NCBI RefSeq assembly: GCF_021295395.1
Contig: NZ_JAIWOU010000001.1
Span: forward strand, 2,113,001-2,177,000
Source of the DNA: Komagataeibacter sp. FNDCR2
Lineage (GTDB): Bacteria; Pseudomonadota; Alphaproteobacteria; Acetobacterales; Acetobacteraceae
DNA length: 64,000 bases
Direction of reading: 5' to 3'
The translations under genes and the position numbers were made by a program. The notes under the pieces were generated by a model. It was not told the origin of the DNA. It worked only from the letters and a program-made list of their open reading frames with translations, and did no database searches. Below are positions 29,161 through 39,194 of the stretch, in pieces; within the stretch, counting starts at the first letter, position 1; the number at the start of each line of letters is the position of its first letter.

Positions 29161-29712
29161 TCAAAGACCGTCCGGCGGCGCGCCGGTCATGGCCACGCGC
29201 CACGTCGCGTGGCGTGTCAGCACCGTGCGGCTGCGGGGCGCGATATCCAGATGCGACAGCATGCGGGCCGTACCGCCAAGGGCCGCGACCACGATGGCCC
29301 TGACCACCGTGGCGTCGGCCAGCGCGCTCAGGCGGGGCGGGGTGGGGGGAAGTGCCGCCAGCCACACCGCCACGCGGTGCAGGAGTTCCGTCCGGCTTTC
29401 CCCGCCGGGCGGCGCGAAGTCGGGGTCGGAAACCCAGCGCGCCAGATCGGCGGCGGGCAGGTCACGAAGCGCGCGGCCCCGCCATTCCCCCATGGCGGCC
29501 GCGCGTAGGGCGGGGGCAGGGTGGAACGGGCCGGTCATGCCGTGGGGGGGCGATTCGGGCGGCCACGACTCGATAGGCAGCAATGTCAGGTCGGCATCGG
29601 GCAGGTGGGCCGGAACATCCGCCCCCAGGCCGGGGGACGTCCCATCGGGGAAGATACCCCGGCGCAGGCAGTCGGGCGCGGGCAGGGCAAGGCAGGTCAG
29701 GATCTGGTGCAT
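29161..29712 (-). CDS. Histidine phosphatase superfamily homologue lacking catalytic histidines
   Basis: Protein of 183 residues. The second half, MGEWRGRALRDLP, DPDFAPPGGESRTELLHRV and ATVVRAIVVAALG, follows the histidine phosphatase (phosphoglycerate-mutase-like) pattern common near cobalamin genes. The residues normally carrying catalysis are changed. The N-terminal RHG/HA motif region reads CLALPAPDCLRRG, and the second histidine position reads ALADATVVRA where THAAVVRA-like sequence is usual. It is thus probably not an active phosphatase; a binding role or early decay is possible. It stands upstream of the riboswitch, on the same strand, and may end close to where the riboswitch transcript begins. 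Confidence 0.65.
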   Translation of the reverse strand: MHQILTCLALPAPDCLRRGIFPDGTSPGLGADVPAHLPDADLTLLPIESWPPESPPHGMTGPFHPAPALRAAAMGEWRGRALRDLPAADLARWVSDPDFAPPGGESRTELLHRVAVWLAALPPTPPRLSALADATVVRAIVVAALGGTARMLSHLDIAPRSRTVLTRHATWRVAMTGAPPDGL

Positions 29713-29884
29713 CAACAGGCGCCCCGCGTGTGGGGAAAGGGTGAGGTCCGCAATGTGACGATTGACCTTCCAGGCTGATTATTGGAAACATGACGCCAGA
29801 TCCGGTTATGGACGGGTGTGGCACGCCATGCCATGGTCCATGCATACTGCTCCGGGTCGTGCCTGATCCATGGAGTTTTCCAGT

Positions 29885-30109
29885 ATGAGCCAAGATACAT
29901 CCGCCCTGTCCGCCGGTCGCATCGCCGCACCGCAGGTTTCCATCCCGGTTCGCGACCTGCTGCCGTGGGGTGTGTTCGGGCTGGTTCTGGCCTCGCTGCT
30001 GCTTTACTTCGTCGGGGCCGAACAGGGGGCGACCTCGCTCGTATCGGGCCATTACGTGCATGAATTCGTGCATGACGGCCGCCACCTGCTGGGCTTCCCC
30101 TGCCACTGA
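29885..30109 (+). CDS. cbtB: Cobalt transporter subunit CbtB-like membrane protein
   Basis: Protein of 74 residues with one membrane segment (LLPWGVFGLVLASLLLYFVG) and the histidine-rich C-terminal motif HYVHEFVHDGRHLLGFPCH. The HEFxHDxRHxxGxPCH pattern is the CbtB signature and probably binds cobalt. CbtB usually precedes cbtA, but no cbtA follows here; the next gene is the unrelated acuI. The ATG at 29885 is preferred because GGAG lies about ten bases before it; another ATG is at 29870. No cobalamin riboswitch is visible directly upstream. Confidence 0.87.
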   Translation: MSQDTSALSAGRIAAPQVSIPVRDLLPWGVFGLVLASLLLYFVGAEQGATSLVSGHYVHEFVHDGRHLLGFPCH

Positions 30110-30164
30110 TCCGCGCGGGCCGGTAGGGCGCGGGGCCCCAGCGCCCCATGCGCCGCCCTGATTA

Positions 30165-30200
30165 CTGAACGGCATTTCCGGTGGGAAATGCCGTTTTTCG
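30165..30200. terminator. Bidirectional terminator between cbtB and acuI
   Basis: AACGGCATTTCC (30168-30179) pairs perfectly with GGAAATGCCGTT (30184-30195) around GGTG and is followed by T's. Flanking CTGAAC/GTTCAG extends the stem. It can serve both convergent genes. Confidence 0.9.
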
Positions 30201-30201
30201 T

Positions 30202-31182
30202 TCAGGCCACGTCAACCACGGCGCGGCCACGGACATGACCGGCCAGAATGCGGGGCGCCAGCCCGATGGCGTCGGCCAGCGTCACGTCATGCAGCATGCT
30301 GTCCAGCAGCGTGGGGTCGATGTCGCGCGCAAGCCGCGCCCATGCCGTCATGCGCCGGGGGCGGGGGCACATCACGCTGTCGATTCCCTGCAGGCGCACG
30401 TTGCGCAGGATAAAGGGCGCCACCGTAAGCGGCAGCGCCATGTCCGCCGCCAGCCCGCACGCCGCCACCGTGCCGCCGTACTGGATGGACGCGCACATGC
30501 TGGCCAGCGCAGTCCCCCCCACCACATCGATGCCCCCCGCCCAGCGTGTGCGTTCCAGCGGCTTTCCGGTAGGGGCCAGCGCCTCACGCGGCAGGATTTC
30601 GCTGGCGCCCAGGCTGGTCAGATAGGCATGAAGCTGCGGGCGACCCGTCACCGCCACGACCTGAAACCCCAGCCGCGCCAGCAGCATGATGGCCATGCCG
30701 CCAACCCCCCCGCCCGCGCCGGTCACGATAACCGGGCCACTGGCGGGGGTCAGGCCCCCTTCCTCCAGAGCCATGATGCACAGCATGGCCGTCAGGCCCG
30801 CCGTGCCGATTCCCATCACCTGGCGCGAGGACAGGCCGGCGGGTTGCGGCAGGAGCCACCGTCCCGGCAGCCGCGCCACCTGTGACAGGCCGCCCCAGTG
30901 GCTTTCCCCCAGCCCCCAGCCGGTGGCGATGACCCGGTCCCCCACGCGGTAGAGGGGATCGCTCGATGCGCTGACGCGACCGGCCAGGTCGATGCCCGGT
31001 ATCATGGGAAACCGCCGGACCACCGGCACGCCCCGGGTAATGGCCAGCGCATCCTTGTAATTGAGGCAGGAATGATCGACGGCCACCGTCACGTCACCCT
31101 CCGGCAGGGCCGTGGGGTCAACCTGTTCCAGCCGCGTCGTGGGCGTATCGGTGGTGCGGGTGATCATCAGGGCCTTGAACAT
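30202..31182 (-). CDS. acuI: Acryloyl-CoA reductase-type quinone oxidoreductase (AcuI/YhdH)
   Basis: Protein of 326 residues of the zinc-independent medium-chain dehydrogenase family. Seen: SCLNYKDALAITRGVPVVR and PMIPGIDLAGRV in the N-terminal domain, VIVTGAGGGVGGMAIMLLA as the NADPH site, and LQGIDSVMCPRPRR near the C-terminus, all AcuI/YhdH features. The enzyme reduces acryloyl-CoA and detoxifies this reactive intermediate. It appears to be transcribed alone. The ATG at 31182 is the only well-placed start. Confidence 0.92.
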   Translation of the reverse strand: MFKALMITRTTDTPTTRLEQVDPTALPEGDVTVAVDHSCLNYKDALAITRGVPVVRRFPMIPGIDLAGRVSASSDPLYRVGDRVIATGWGLGESHWGGLSQVARLPGRWLLPQPAGLSSRQVMGIGTAGLTAMLCIMALEEGGLTPASGPVIVTGAGGGVGGMAIMLLARLGFQVVAVTGRPQLHAYLTSLGASEILPREALAPTGKPLERTRWAGGIDVVGGTALASMCASIQYGGTVAACGLAADMALPLTVAPFILRNVRLQGIDSVMCPRPRRMTAWARLARDIDPTLLDSMLHDVTLADAIGLAPRILAGHVRGRAVVDVA

Positions 31183-31510
31183 GGGGGTGGGCTTCCTCGG
31201 TCGTGTGTACGGGTGTGGGTCGGGGCCGGCAGGGCCGTGCCTTTCATGCAGTATTCAGGCAGGCTTGCCTATTCAAAGCCACCGCCCTTCGCAGGAACGT
31301 GAAAGGAAAGGATTGCGAAAAATCGTGATGACAGAAGGAATTTTTTAAAGACCACCCGGTCCGCCCGCGGGGCGCGCGGGCGATCGTGACCACGTCCCTC
31401 CCCGATGGGGGAATGCGCAGGGCTGGTGTGATTTTCGCACGCTTCTCCGGGGCCGGGCGGTGTGGTGTGCTGATTATTCAGCCACGATCTGTACAGGCAG
31501 GAGGCATCCG
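31183..31510. other. Divergent intergenic region acuI / nitroreductase
   Basis: This 328-base stretch lies between divergent starts and shows no convincing gene. It contains an AT-rich patch near 31300-31350 that may hold promoters for one or both genes. No riboswitch or clear operator was recognised. Confidence 0.4.
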
Positions 31511-32374
31511 ATGTCCGACGTTAGAGTATCTTCGTTCTCGGCTCTTTCATCCATGAATGCGCTCTGGCAGGCCCGCTACGGCACGCCGCCGCCCGCCACC
31601 CCCCTGCCCGAAAGCCCGGTGGCGCGCAGCCTCATGATGCACCGCTCCGTGCGCCGCTTCAGCCCCACCCCCTTGCCCGATGGCGTGCTGGAAGCCGCCG
31701 TGGCCGCCGCGCAGTCGGCCGCGACATCGTGCAACCTGCAGGCATGGAGCGTCATTGCCGTGCATGACGCCGCCCGCCGCGCGCGGCTTGCGAAGCTGGC
31801 GGGGGAGCAGGACTTCATCACGCAGGCGCCGCTGTTCCTTGTATGGATTGCCGACCTGTCGCGGCTGGAGCATGTGGGGCAGGCGCGGGGCCGGGAACTG
31901 CCGGGGCTGGACTGCCTGGATACGTTCGTGGCCAGCGTGATGGATACGGCGCTGGCGGCGCAGAACGCGGCGGCCACGTTTGAATCCTACGGGCTGGGCA
32001 CCGTGTACGTGGGCGCCGTGCGCAACCAGCCGGAGGCCTTCGCCGCCGAACTGGGCCTGCCGCCGCGCACGGTGGCCATATCGGGCATGAGCGTCGGCTA
32101 CCCGGACCGCAAGCACCCCACCGCCATCAGGCCGCGCCTGCCGCAGCCCGCCGTCCTGCATGCCGAACGTTATGACGCCGCCGCCGCGAACGACCCCGCC
32201 ACCATCGCCGCCTATGACGGGCGGCTGCACGCCGCCCGTGTCAGCCAGGGCCTGCCCGCGCGTGACTGGAGCGAGAGCGTGCTGGCCCGGATGGGGGATG
32301 TCGCGGCGCTTCATGGCCGTGAGCACCTGCCCCGCACCCTGCGAAGCCTCGGTTTTGTGCTGGGTCAGGAATGA
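31511..32374 (+). CDS. NfsA-like flavin nitroreductase/NADPH oxidoreductase
   Basis: Protein of 287 residues. MMHRSVRRFSPTPLPDGVLE is the FMN-binding start of the NfsA/FRP group, followed by AAQSAATSCNLQAWSVIAV, APLFLVWIADLSRL, and the FMN site SYGLGTVYVGAVRN plus VGYPDRKHPTAIRPRLP. Such enzymes reduce nitroaromatics, quinones or flavins with NADPH. The start has AGGAGG about eight bases upstream. It lies on the same strand as ilvE, 141 bases ahead, but there is no functional link. Confidence 0.9.
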   Translation: MSDVRVSSFSALSSMNALWQARYGTPPPATPLPESPVARSLMMHRSVRRFSPTPLPDGVLEAAVAAAQSAATSCNLQAWSVIAVHDAARRARLAKLAGEQDFITQAPLFLVWIADLSRLEHVGQARGRELPGLDCLDTFVASVMDTALAAQNAAATFESYGLGTVYVGAVRNQPEAFAAELGLPPRTVAISGMSVGYPDRKHPTAIRPRLPQPAVLHAERYDAAAANDPATIAAYDGRLHAARVSQGLPARDWSESVLARMGDVAALHGREHLPRTLRSLGFVLGQE

Positions 32375-32515
32375 AAGCAGGGGTCCTGTGCTGCTGGCGG
32401 GGTTGACCGGCGGAATGTTCTGGTGAACTTCTGCTAGCGCTGCCCGCGCGTGATGGCGGGCAGGAGCGCGCTCTGTGTATCGCGCCAGCGCCACGATGAA
32501 AGAGAAATAACGGCT

Positions 32516-33607
32516 ATGGACAGCGCCACGACCCTTCCCTTCACGCTCTCCCCCAGCACTTCGCCGGTCCCGCCGCAGCGCCGGGCGGAGATTCTGGCCA
32601 ATCCCGGTTTTGGGCGTGTCTTTACCGATAACATGGTCGTTATCCGTTATGAGGAAGGCAAGGGGTGGCATGACGCCCGCGTGCAGCCCTATGCGCCGCT
32701 GTCACTGGATCCGGCGGCGGCGGTGCTGCATTACGCGCAGGAAATTTTCGAGGGGATGAAAGCCTACCGCACGGCGGAGGGACACATCACCCTGTTCCGC
32801 CCCTACGCCAATGCGGCGCGCTTTCGCAAATCGGCCGAACGGCTGGCCATGGCGCAGGTGCCCGAGGATCTTTTTGTCGAGGCGGTGCGCCAGCTTGTGC
32901 GTATCGACGCCGCATGGGTGCCCGGCAACCCCGATGAGAGCCTGTACATCCGTCCCTACATGATCGCGAATGAGACGTTCCTGGGTGTAAAGCCCGCCTC
33001 GCAGTACCTGTTCATGGTCATTGCCTCGCCCGTGGGGGCCTATTTCGGGGAAGAGGCGGTCAGCGTGTGGGTGTCCGACTTCTGCCGCGCCGCCCCCGGC
33101 GGCACGGGTGAGGCCAAATGCGGCGGCAATTACGCCGCCAGCCTTCTGGCCCAGCAGGAAGCCAAGGGGCATGGCTGCGCGCAGGTGCTGTTCCTTGATG
33201 CGGTCGAGCGCCGCTGGATCGAGGAAATGGGCGGCATGAACGTGTTCTTCGTGTTCGATGACGGCTCCATCGCCACCCCGCCGCTGACCGGCACGATCCT
33301 GCGCGGCATCACGCGTGATTCGCTGCTGACGCTGGCGCGCGGCATGGGCCTGGACGTGCGTGAGGAACGCTACGCCATCGACCAGCTTTACGCCGATGCC
33401 GCGTCGGGCCGCCTGAAGGAAGTGTTCGCCTGCGGCACGGCGGCGGTGGTCTCGCCCATCGGGCGTTTCCGGGGGCGTAAGGGGGAAGCCGTGATTGGCG
33501 CTGGCGCGGGCATCGGCCCCGTTACCGAAAAGCTGCGTAACGCCCTGATCGGCATCCAGCGCGGCACGGCCCCCGACCCGCATGGCTGGGTGGAAAAGGT
33601 TCTCTGA
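32516..33607 (+). CDS. ilvE: Branched-chain amino acid aminotransferase
   Basis: Protein of 363 residues of fold-type IV (BCAT type II). Seen: HYAQEIFEGMKAYRTAEGH, LFRPYANAARFRKSAERL, SLYIRPYMIANE, the PLP lysine in GEAKCGGNYAASLLAQQEA, EEMGGMNVFFVF and LTGTILRGITRDSLL. It transfers amino groups between glutamate and leucine, isoleucine or valine. The start at 32516 is preceded by an AAAGAGA purine run. A hairpin follows the gene and separates it from convergent thiC. Confidence 0.95.
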   Translation: MDSATTLPFTLSPSTSPVPPQRRAEILANPGFGRVFTDNMVVIRYEEGKGWHDARVQPYAPLSLDPAAAVLHYAQEIFEGMKAYRTAEGHITLFRPYANAARFRKSAERLAMAQVPEDLFVEAVRQLVRIDAAWVPGNPDESLYIRPYMIANETFLGVKPASQYLFMVIASPVGAYFGEEAVSVWVSDFCRAAPGGTGEAKCGGNYAASLLAQQEAKGHGCAQVLFLDAVERRWIEEMGGMNVFFVFDDGSIATPPLTGTILRGITRDSLLTLARGMGLDVREERYAIDQLYADAASGRLKEVFACGTAAVVSPIGRFRGRKGEAVIGAGAGIGPVTEKLRNALIGIQRGTAPDPHGWVEKVL

Positions 33608-33632
33608 GCTGTAAATTGCACGAAATGCCGCC

Positions 33633-33671
33633 CCCCGCATGCGGTGCGACAGATATTCGCCGCATGCGGGG
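33633..33671. repeat. Inverted repeat between ilvE and thiC
   Basis: CCCCGCATGCGG (33633-33644) is matched perfectly by CCGCATGCGGGG (33660-33671) around a 15-base loop. The two genes converge here. No T-run is present, so factor-independent termination is uncertain, but a transcript-end role is likely. Confidence 0.6.
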
Positions 33672-33680
33672 CGCCGGGTG

Positions 33681-35760
<2,080 letters not shown>

Positions 35761-35914
35761 TCGTTTCAGAATCATGAATCCCGCTGTTTTTGTCAATGAT
35801 GTTACGAATGTATGGGCATCGGGGCGTGAAAAAGAATTCGTGTGCTGATTTGCCAGTGGCCGCGTTGTGATAGACTACGGGCCGACAACATCTTTTTCGG
35901 GGAAGCACGACAGT

Positions 35915-37615
35915 ATGACAGGCAGCGCGATTTCAGACCGGATTGCACAGGGCAGCGGGCGCACGCCGGCGGATACGGTCATCCGTAACGTTCGCCTGTT
36001 CGATCTTGTGACCGGGACGCTCCTGCCAACGGACATCGCCCTATGCGGGGACACCATCGTCGGCACGCTGGACAGTTATGAAGGCGTGAACGTGATCGAG
36101 GGGCATGGCCGCATCGCCGTGCCGGGATTTATCGACACGCACCTGCATGTCGAATCCTCGCTCATCACACCATTCGAATTCGATCGCTGCGTGCTGCCCC
36201 ATGGCGTGACCACCGCCATCTGCGACCCGCACGAAATGGCGAACGTGCTGGGGCGCCCCGCCCTTGATTACTTTACCGAGGCGGCACTGCGCACGGTCAT
36301 GGACCTGCGCGTCAACCTGGCAAGCTGCGTGCCGTCCACCGCGCTGGAAACATCGGGCGCCACGCTGGGGGCGGCGGACCTGCTGGCCTATCGGGACCAC
36401 CCCAAGGTCATTGGCCTGGCCGAGTTCATGAACATTCCCGGCGTGCTGAACTGTGATCCGGTCTGCATGGAAAAGCTGGAAGCCTTCGCCGGGGGGCATA
36501 TCGACGGACATGCCCCGCTGCTGCGCGGGCGCAGGCTCAATGGCTACCTGTCCGCCGGGATCACGACCGACCATGAGGCGACGGCGGCGGATGAGGCGCT
36601 GGAAAAAGTGCGCAAGGGCATGATGGTCCTGATCCGCGAAGGGTCGGTGTGCAAGGACCTGCGCGCGCTGGCGCCGCTGCTCACTCCGGTCACGTCCCCG
36701 TTCTTCGCGTTCTGCACCGATGATCGCAACCCGCTGGAAATCGCGCATGAAGGGCATCTGGATTACCTGATCCGCCTTGCCATTTCACTGGGGGTGGAGC
36801 CGCTGGCCGCCTATCGCAGCGCGACACTCAGCGCCGCGAACGCCTTTGGCCTGCGTGACCGTGGGCTGATCGCGCCGGGGCGGCGGGCGGATATCGTCCT
36901 GCTTGATGACCTGCGCGAATGCCGGGTGTCGGATGTGATCAGCGCCGGGCGGCTGGTGAATGACGCGCTGTTCGCCGCGCGCGAGACCATTCCCGCCGTC
37001 GGCATCGACAGCATAAGCCTGCCCGCGCCGGTGACGCCCCAGGACATGGCCATGGCGGGCAGCGGCACACAGCGCCCGGTGATCGGCCTTGTGCCGGGCC
37101 AGATCATCACCCCGTTCCTGCATGCCGACCTGCCGGTGCGCGACGGCATGGTGCAGCCGGATCCGGCGCAGGATATCGCGCGCATCTGCGTGGTGGCGCG
37201 CCATGGGCATAACGACAATATCGGCCGTGGCTTCGTGAAGGGATTTGGCCTGTCCGGGGGGGCGCTCGCGTCCTCCGTCGGGCATGACAGCCATAACATA
37301 TGTGTGGTCGGCATGAATGACGTGGACATGGCCACCGCCGTCAACCACCTGGAAAAGACCGGCGGCGGTTTTGTGGTGGTGCGTGACGGCAGGGTCGTGG
37401 CCGACATGCCGCTGCCGGTGGCGGGCCTTATGAGCGACGCTCCGTTCGAGACCGTGCGTAACCAGCTTGAAGTGCTGCGCGCCGCCGCGCGGACCTTGGG
37501 CTGCACATTGGATGAACCGTTCCTCCAGCTTGCCTTCCTGCCGTTGCCGGTTATCCCGCATCTCAAGATCACGGATTTCGGCATGGTGGATGTCAACCGG
37601 ATGGAACTGGTCTGA
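35915..37615 (+). CDS. ade: Adenine deaminase
   Basis: Protein of 566 residues of the amidohydrolase superfamily. Seen: [18 protein letters not shown] (first metal histidines), [75 protein letters not shown], and the C-terminal [19 protein letters not shown]. It deaminates adenine to hypoxanthine with bound metal ions. The ATG at 35915 has GGGGAAGC upstream and gives a start before the family's usual first strand; an earlier ATG at 35867 is less likely. The recombinase gene begins 15 bases after its stop. Confidence 0.96.
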   Translation: MTGSAISDRIAQGSGRTPADTVIRNVRLFDLVTGTLLPTDIALCGDTIVGTLDSYEGVNVIEGHGRIAVPGFIDTHLHVESSLITPFEFDRCVLPHGVTTAICDPHEMANVLGRPALDYFTEAALRTVMDLRVNLASCVPSTALETSGATLGAADLLAYRDHPKVIGLAEFMNIPGVLNCDPVCMEKLEAFAGGHIDGHAPLLRGRRLNGYLSAGITTDHEATAADEALEKVRKGMMVLIREGSVCKDLRALAPLLTPVTSPFFAFCTDDRNPLEIAHEGHLDYLIRLAISLGVEPLAAYRSATLSAANAFGLRDRGLIAPGRRADIVLLDDLRECRVSDVISAGRLVNDALFAARETIPAVGIDSISLPAPVTPQDMAMAGSGTQRPVIGLVPGQIITPFLHADLPVRDGMVQPDPAQDIARICVVARHGHNDNIGRGFVKGFGLSGGALASSVGHDSHNICVVGMNDVDMATAVNHLEKTGGGFVVVRDGRVVADMPLPVAGLMSDAPFETVRNQLEVLRAAARTLGCTLDEPFLQLAFLPLPVIPHLKITDFGMVDVNRMELV

Positions 37616-37630
37616 CACGGGGCTGCGCAG

Positions 37631-38497
37631 GTGACGACCCTGGCTGACCCGCCCGTGCGTGAGGCCACGGCCACGCTGCGCGCCTATCGCGCGGACTGGG
37701 TGCATTTCACGCGCTGGTGCGCGGACCAGGCGGTCTCCCCCATCCCCGCGCGACCGGAGGTGGTCGCCAGCTACCTGCGTAGCCTGACGGAATTCGCCCC
37801 CGCCACCATCCGCCGCCGCCTTGCCGCCATTGGCAAGATGCACCGTTTTAACGACGTGGCATGGGACGTGCGTGATACGCGCATCCGTAACGCACTGGCC
37901 GCAATGGTGGAACAGGTCCGTTCTCCCGCCCTTCCACCCGGGATCGTAACGCCAGACATGCTGCGCGCCATGGTCGCGCGGTGTGAGGAAGGTGCCCGTG
38001 GCCTGCGCGACCGCTGCCTGCTGCTGTTCGGTTTTGCCGGCGCGCTACGCCGGTCGGAACTGGTGGGCCTGCAGGTCGAGGATGTGCGTATCGAACCGGC
38101 CGCGGTCGTGCTGGACGTACGCGAGGAAGGGGGTGAGCAGCCCGTCATCCTGCCCCTGCCGCAGGACCGGGCCTTATGTCCCGCCGCCGCCTTCGCCGCC
38201 TGGCAGCAGGTCGCGCACCGGCTGACAGGGCCGCTGTTTCGCGGTATTTCCCGGGGTGATCGTGTGGGAGGCCGCGCGCTTACGCCCTATGCCGTGACCC
38301 GTATCCTGCAACGCCGCGCCCTTATGGCCGAGGTGCCGCCTGATACCGTCGCGCGGCTCAGCGCCCATGCCCTGCGGTCGGGCTATATAATGGATGCGTT
38401 ACGGCGGGGGATGGAGATGGACGCGCTGTGCCGCCATACGCGCTACCGTGATCCGCGCGCCCTGCGTCCGTATGAACGCCAGCTTGCCGATGAGTGA
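37631..38497 (+). CDS. Tyrosine recombinase (phage integrase family)
   Basis: Protein of 288 residues with a probable GTG start. The N-terminal SAM-like core-binding part contains TLRAYRADWVHFTRWCADQ and FAPATIRRRLAAIGKMH. The catalytic part has the first Arg in FGFAGALRRSELVGLQVEDV, the His-x-x-Arg motif in SAHALRSGYIMDALRRG, a His in ALCRHTRYRD, and the nucleophile Tyr in ALRPYERQL. All catalytic positions appear present. No phage, plasmid or attachment-site features flank it, and it overlaps the next gene by eight bases, so it looks like a resident chromosomal gene coupled to the scpA operon. Confidence 0.88.
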   Translation: MTTLADPPVREATATLRAYRADWVHFTRWCADQAVSPIPARPEVVASYLRSLTEFAPATIRRRLAAIGKMHRFNDVAWDVRDTRIRNALAAMVEQVRSPALPPGIVTPDMLRAMVARCEEGARGLRDRCLLLFGFAGALRRSELVGLQVEDVRIEPAAVVLDVREEGGEQPVILPLPQDRALCPAAAFAAWQQVAHRLTGPLFRGISRGDRVGGRALTPYAVTRILQRRALMAEVPPDTVARLSAHALRSGYIMDALRRGMEMDALCRHTRYRDPRALRPYERQLADE

Positions 38498-39194
38498 AAA
38501 CCTGCGCCTTCCCTGGGCGGACCTGTTTCCCACCCCCGCGCGGGCGGAGGAAGCACCCGCCTCCCCCCCACGCCGCGCGCCGGGGCGGCGTGGGCGGCGG
38601 CCGCTTTCGGCCTGGCCCAGCCCGTCCGAACCTGCCGCATGGCAGTCATGGCGCCTGCTGGTGTACGGGCCGGATGCGGCGATGGATGATTTCGTGGCGC
38701 AGGCTGCAGGCCCGGGGCTGATCCCGTGGCCTTTCGATGCCGAACGGGTCGAGGAAGATGTCTTTGCCCTGGCCATCGGTCCCCATGGTTCCGGGCGCGG
38801 GGCGCGGGGCCTGTCGGTGGAAGGCTGCCGTATCCTCGCGCGCCAGTTCCGTGCGGCGGCGGAGGCGCGCCATGCCCGCCTGACCCTGCGGGCGGGTGAT
38901 TCCTGCCCGCTGGATTTTCATCGTCTCGTACCCGTGCCGGACAGGATCGTGTCACTTGGCGCGACGCACCCCGATGCGCGGGCCTGGCTGCGGGCGAACT
39001 GGGGCATGGTGGAAGCGCCGGTGCAGGTGCGTATCCTGCCCGGCCTCAAGGCTGGTCGCCGCCTGCCGCGCGGGCACCGGGCCATCGTTTACGGTTTTTT
39101 CACCCGCAATGGCGCGCCCGATCCCGTCATCCGCCGGCTGGAGGAGCATTATCCCACGCTGGCGTTCCGCCTGACGGAACGTTCACTGGCATGA
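38490..39194 (+). CDS. Unknown protein between recombinase and scpA
   Basis: Protein of about 234 residues, not recognised. The first 50 residues are rich in Pro, Ala and Arg (APGRRGRRPLSAWPSPSEP). The rest looks globular, with AWQSWRLLVYGPDAAMDDFV, VEGCRILARQFRAAAEARHA, CPLDFHRLVPVPDRIVSLG and HRAIVYGFFTRNGAPDPVIR. No signal peptide or membrane segment is visible. The start at 38490 overlaps the recombinase; ATG 38472 is also in frame. Its stop overlaps the scpA start (ATGA). The position suggests a link with DNA handling or chromosome segregation, which is inference only. Confidence 0.6.
   Translation: MSENLRLPWADLFPTPARAEEAPASPPRRAPGRRGRRPLSAWPSPSEPAAWQSWRLLVYGPDAAMDDFVAQAAGPGLIPWPFDAERVEEDVFALAIGPHGSGRGARGLSVEGCRILARQFRAAAEARHARLTLRAGDSCPLDFHRLVPVPDRIVSLGATHPDARAWLRANWGMVEAPVQVRILPGLKAGRRLPRGHRAIVYGFFTRNGAPDPVIRRLEEHYPTLAFRLTERSLA

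Noticed and set aside
29716-29884. Second cobalamin riboswitch upstream of cbtB
   Set aside because: No B12 box or other aptamer core sequence could be found in this spacer.
37631-38497. Tyrosine recombinase as sign of a prophage or integrative element
   Set aside because: No phage, plasmid, tRNA or direct-repeat signs are near, and the gene is coupled to a chromosomal scpA operon.
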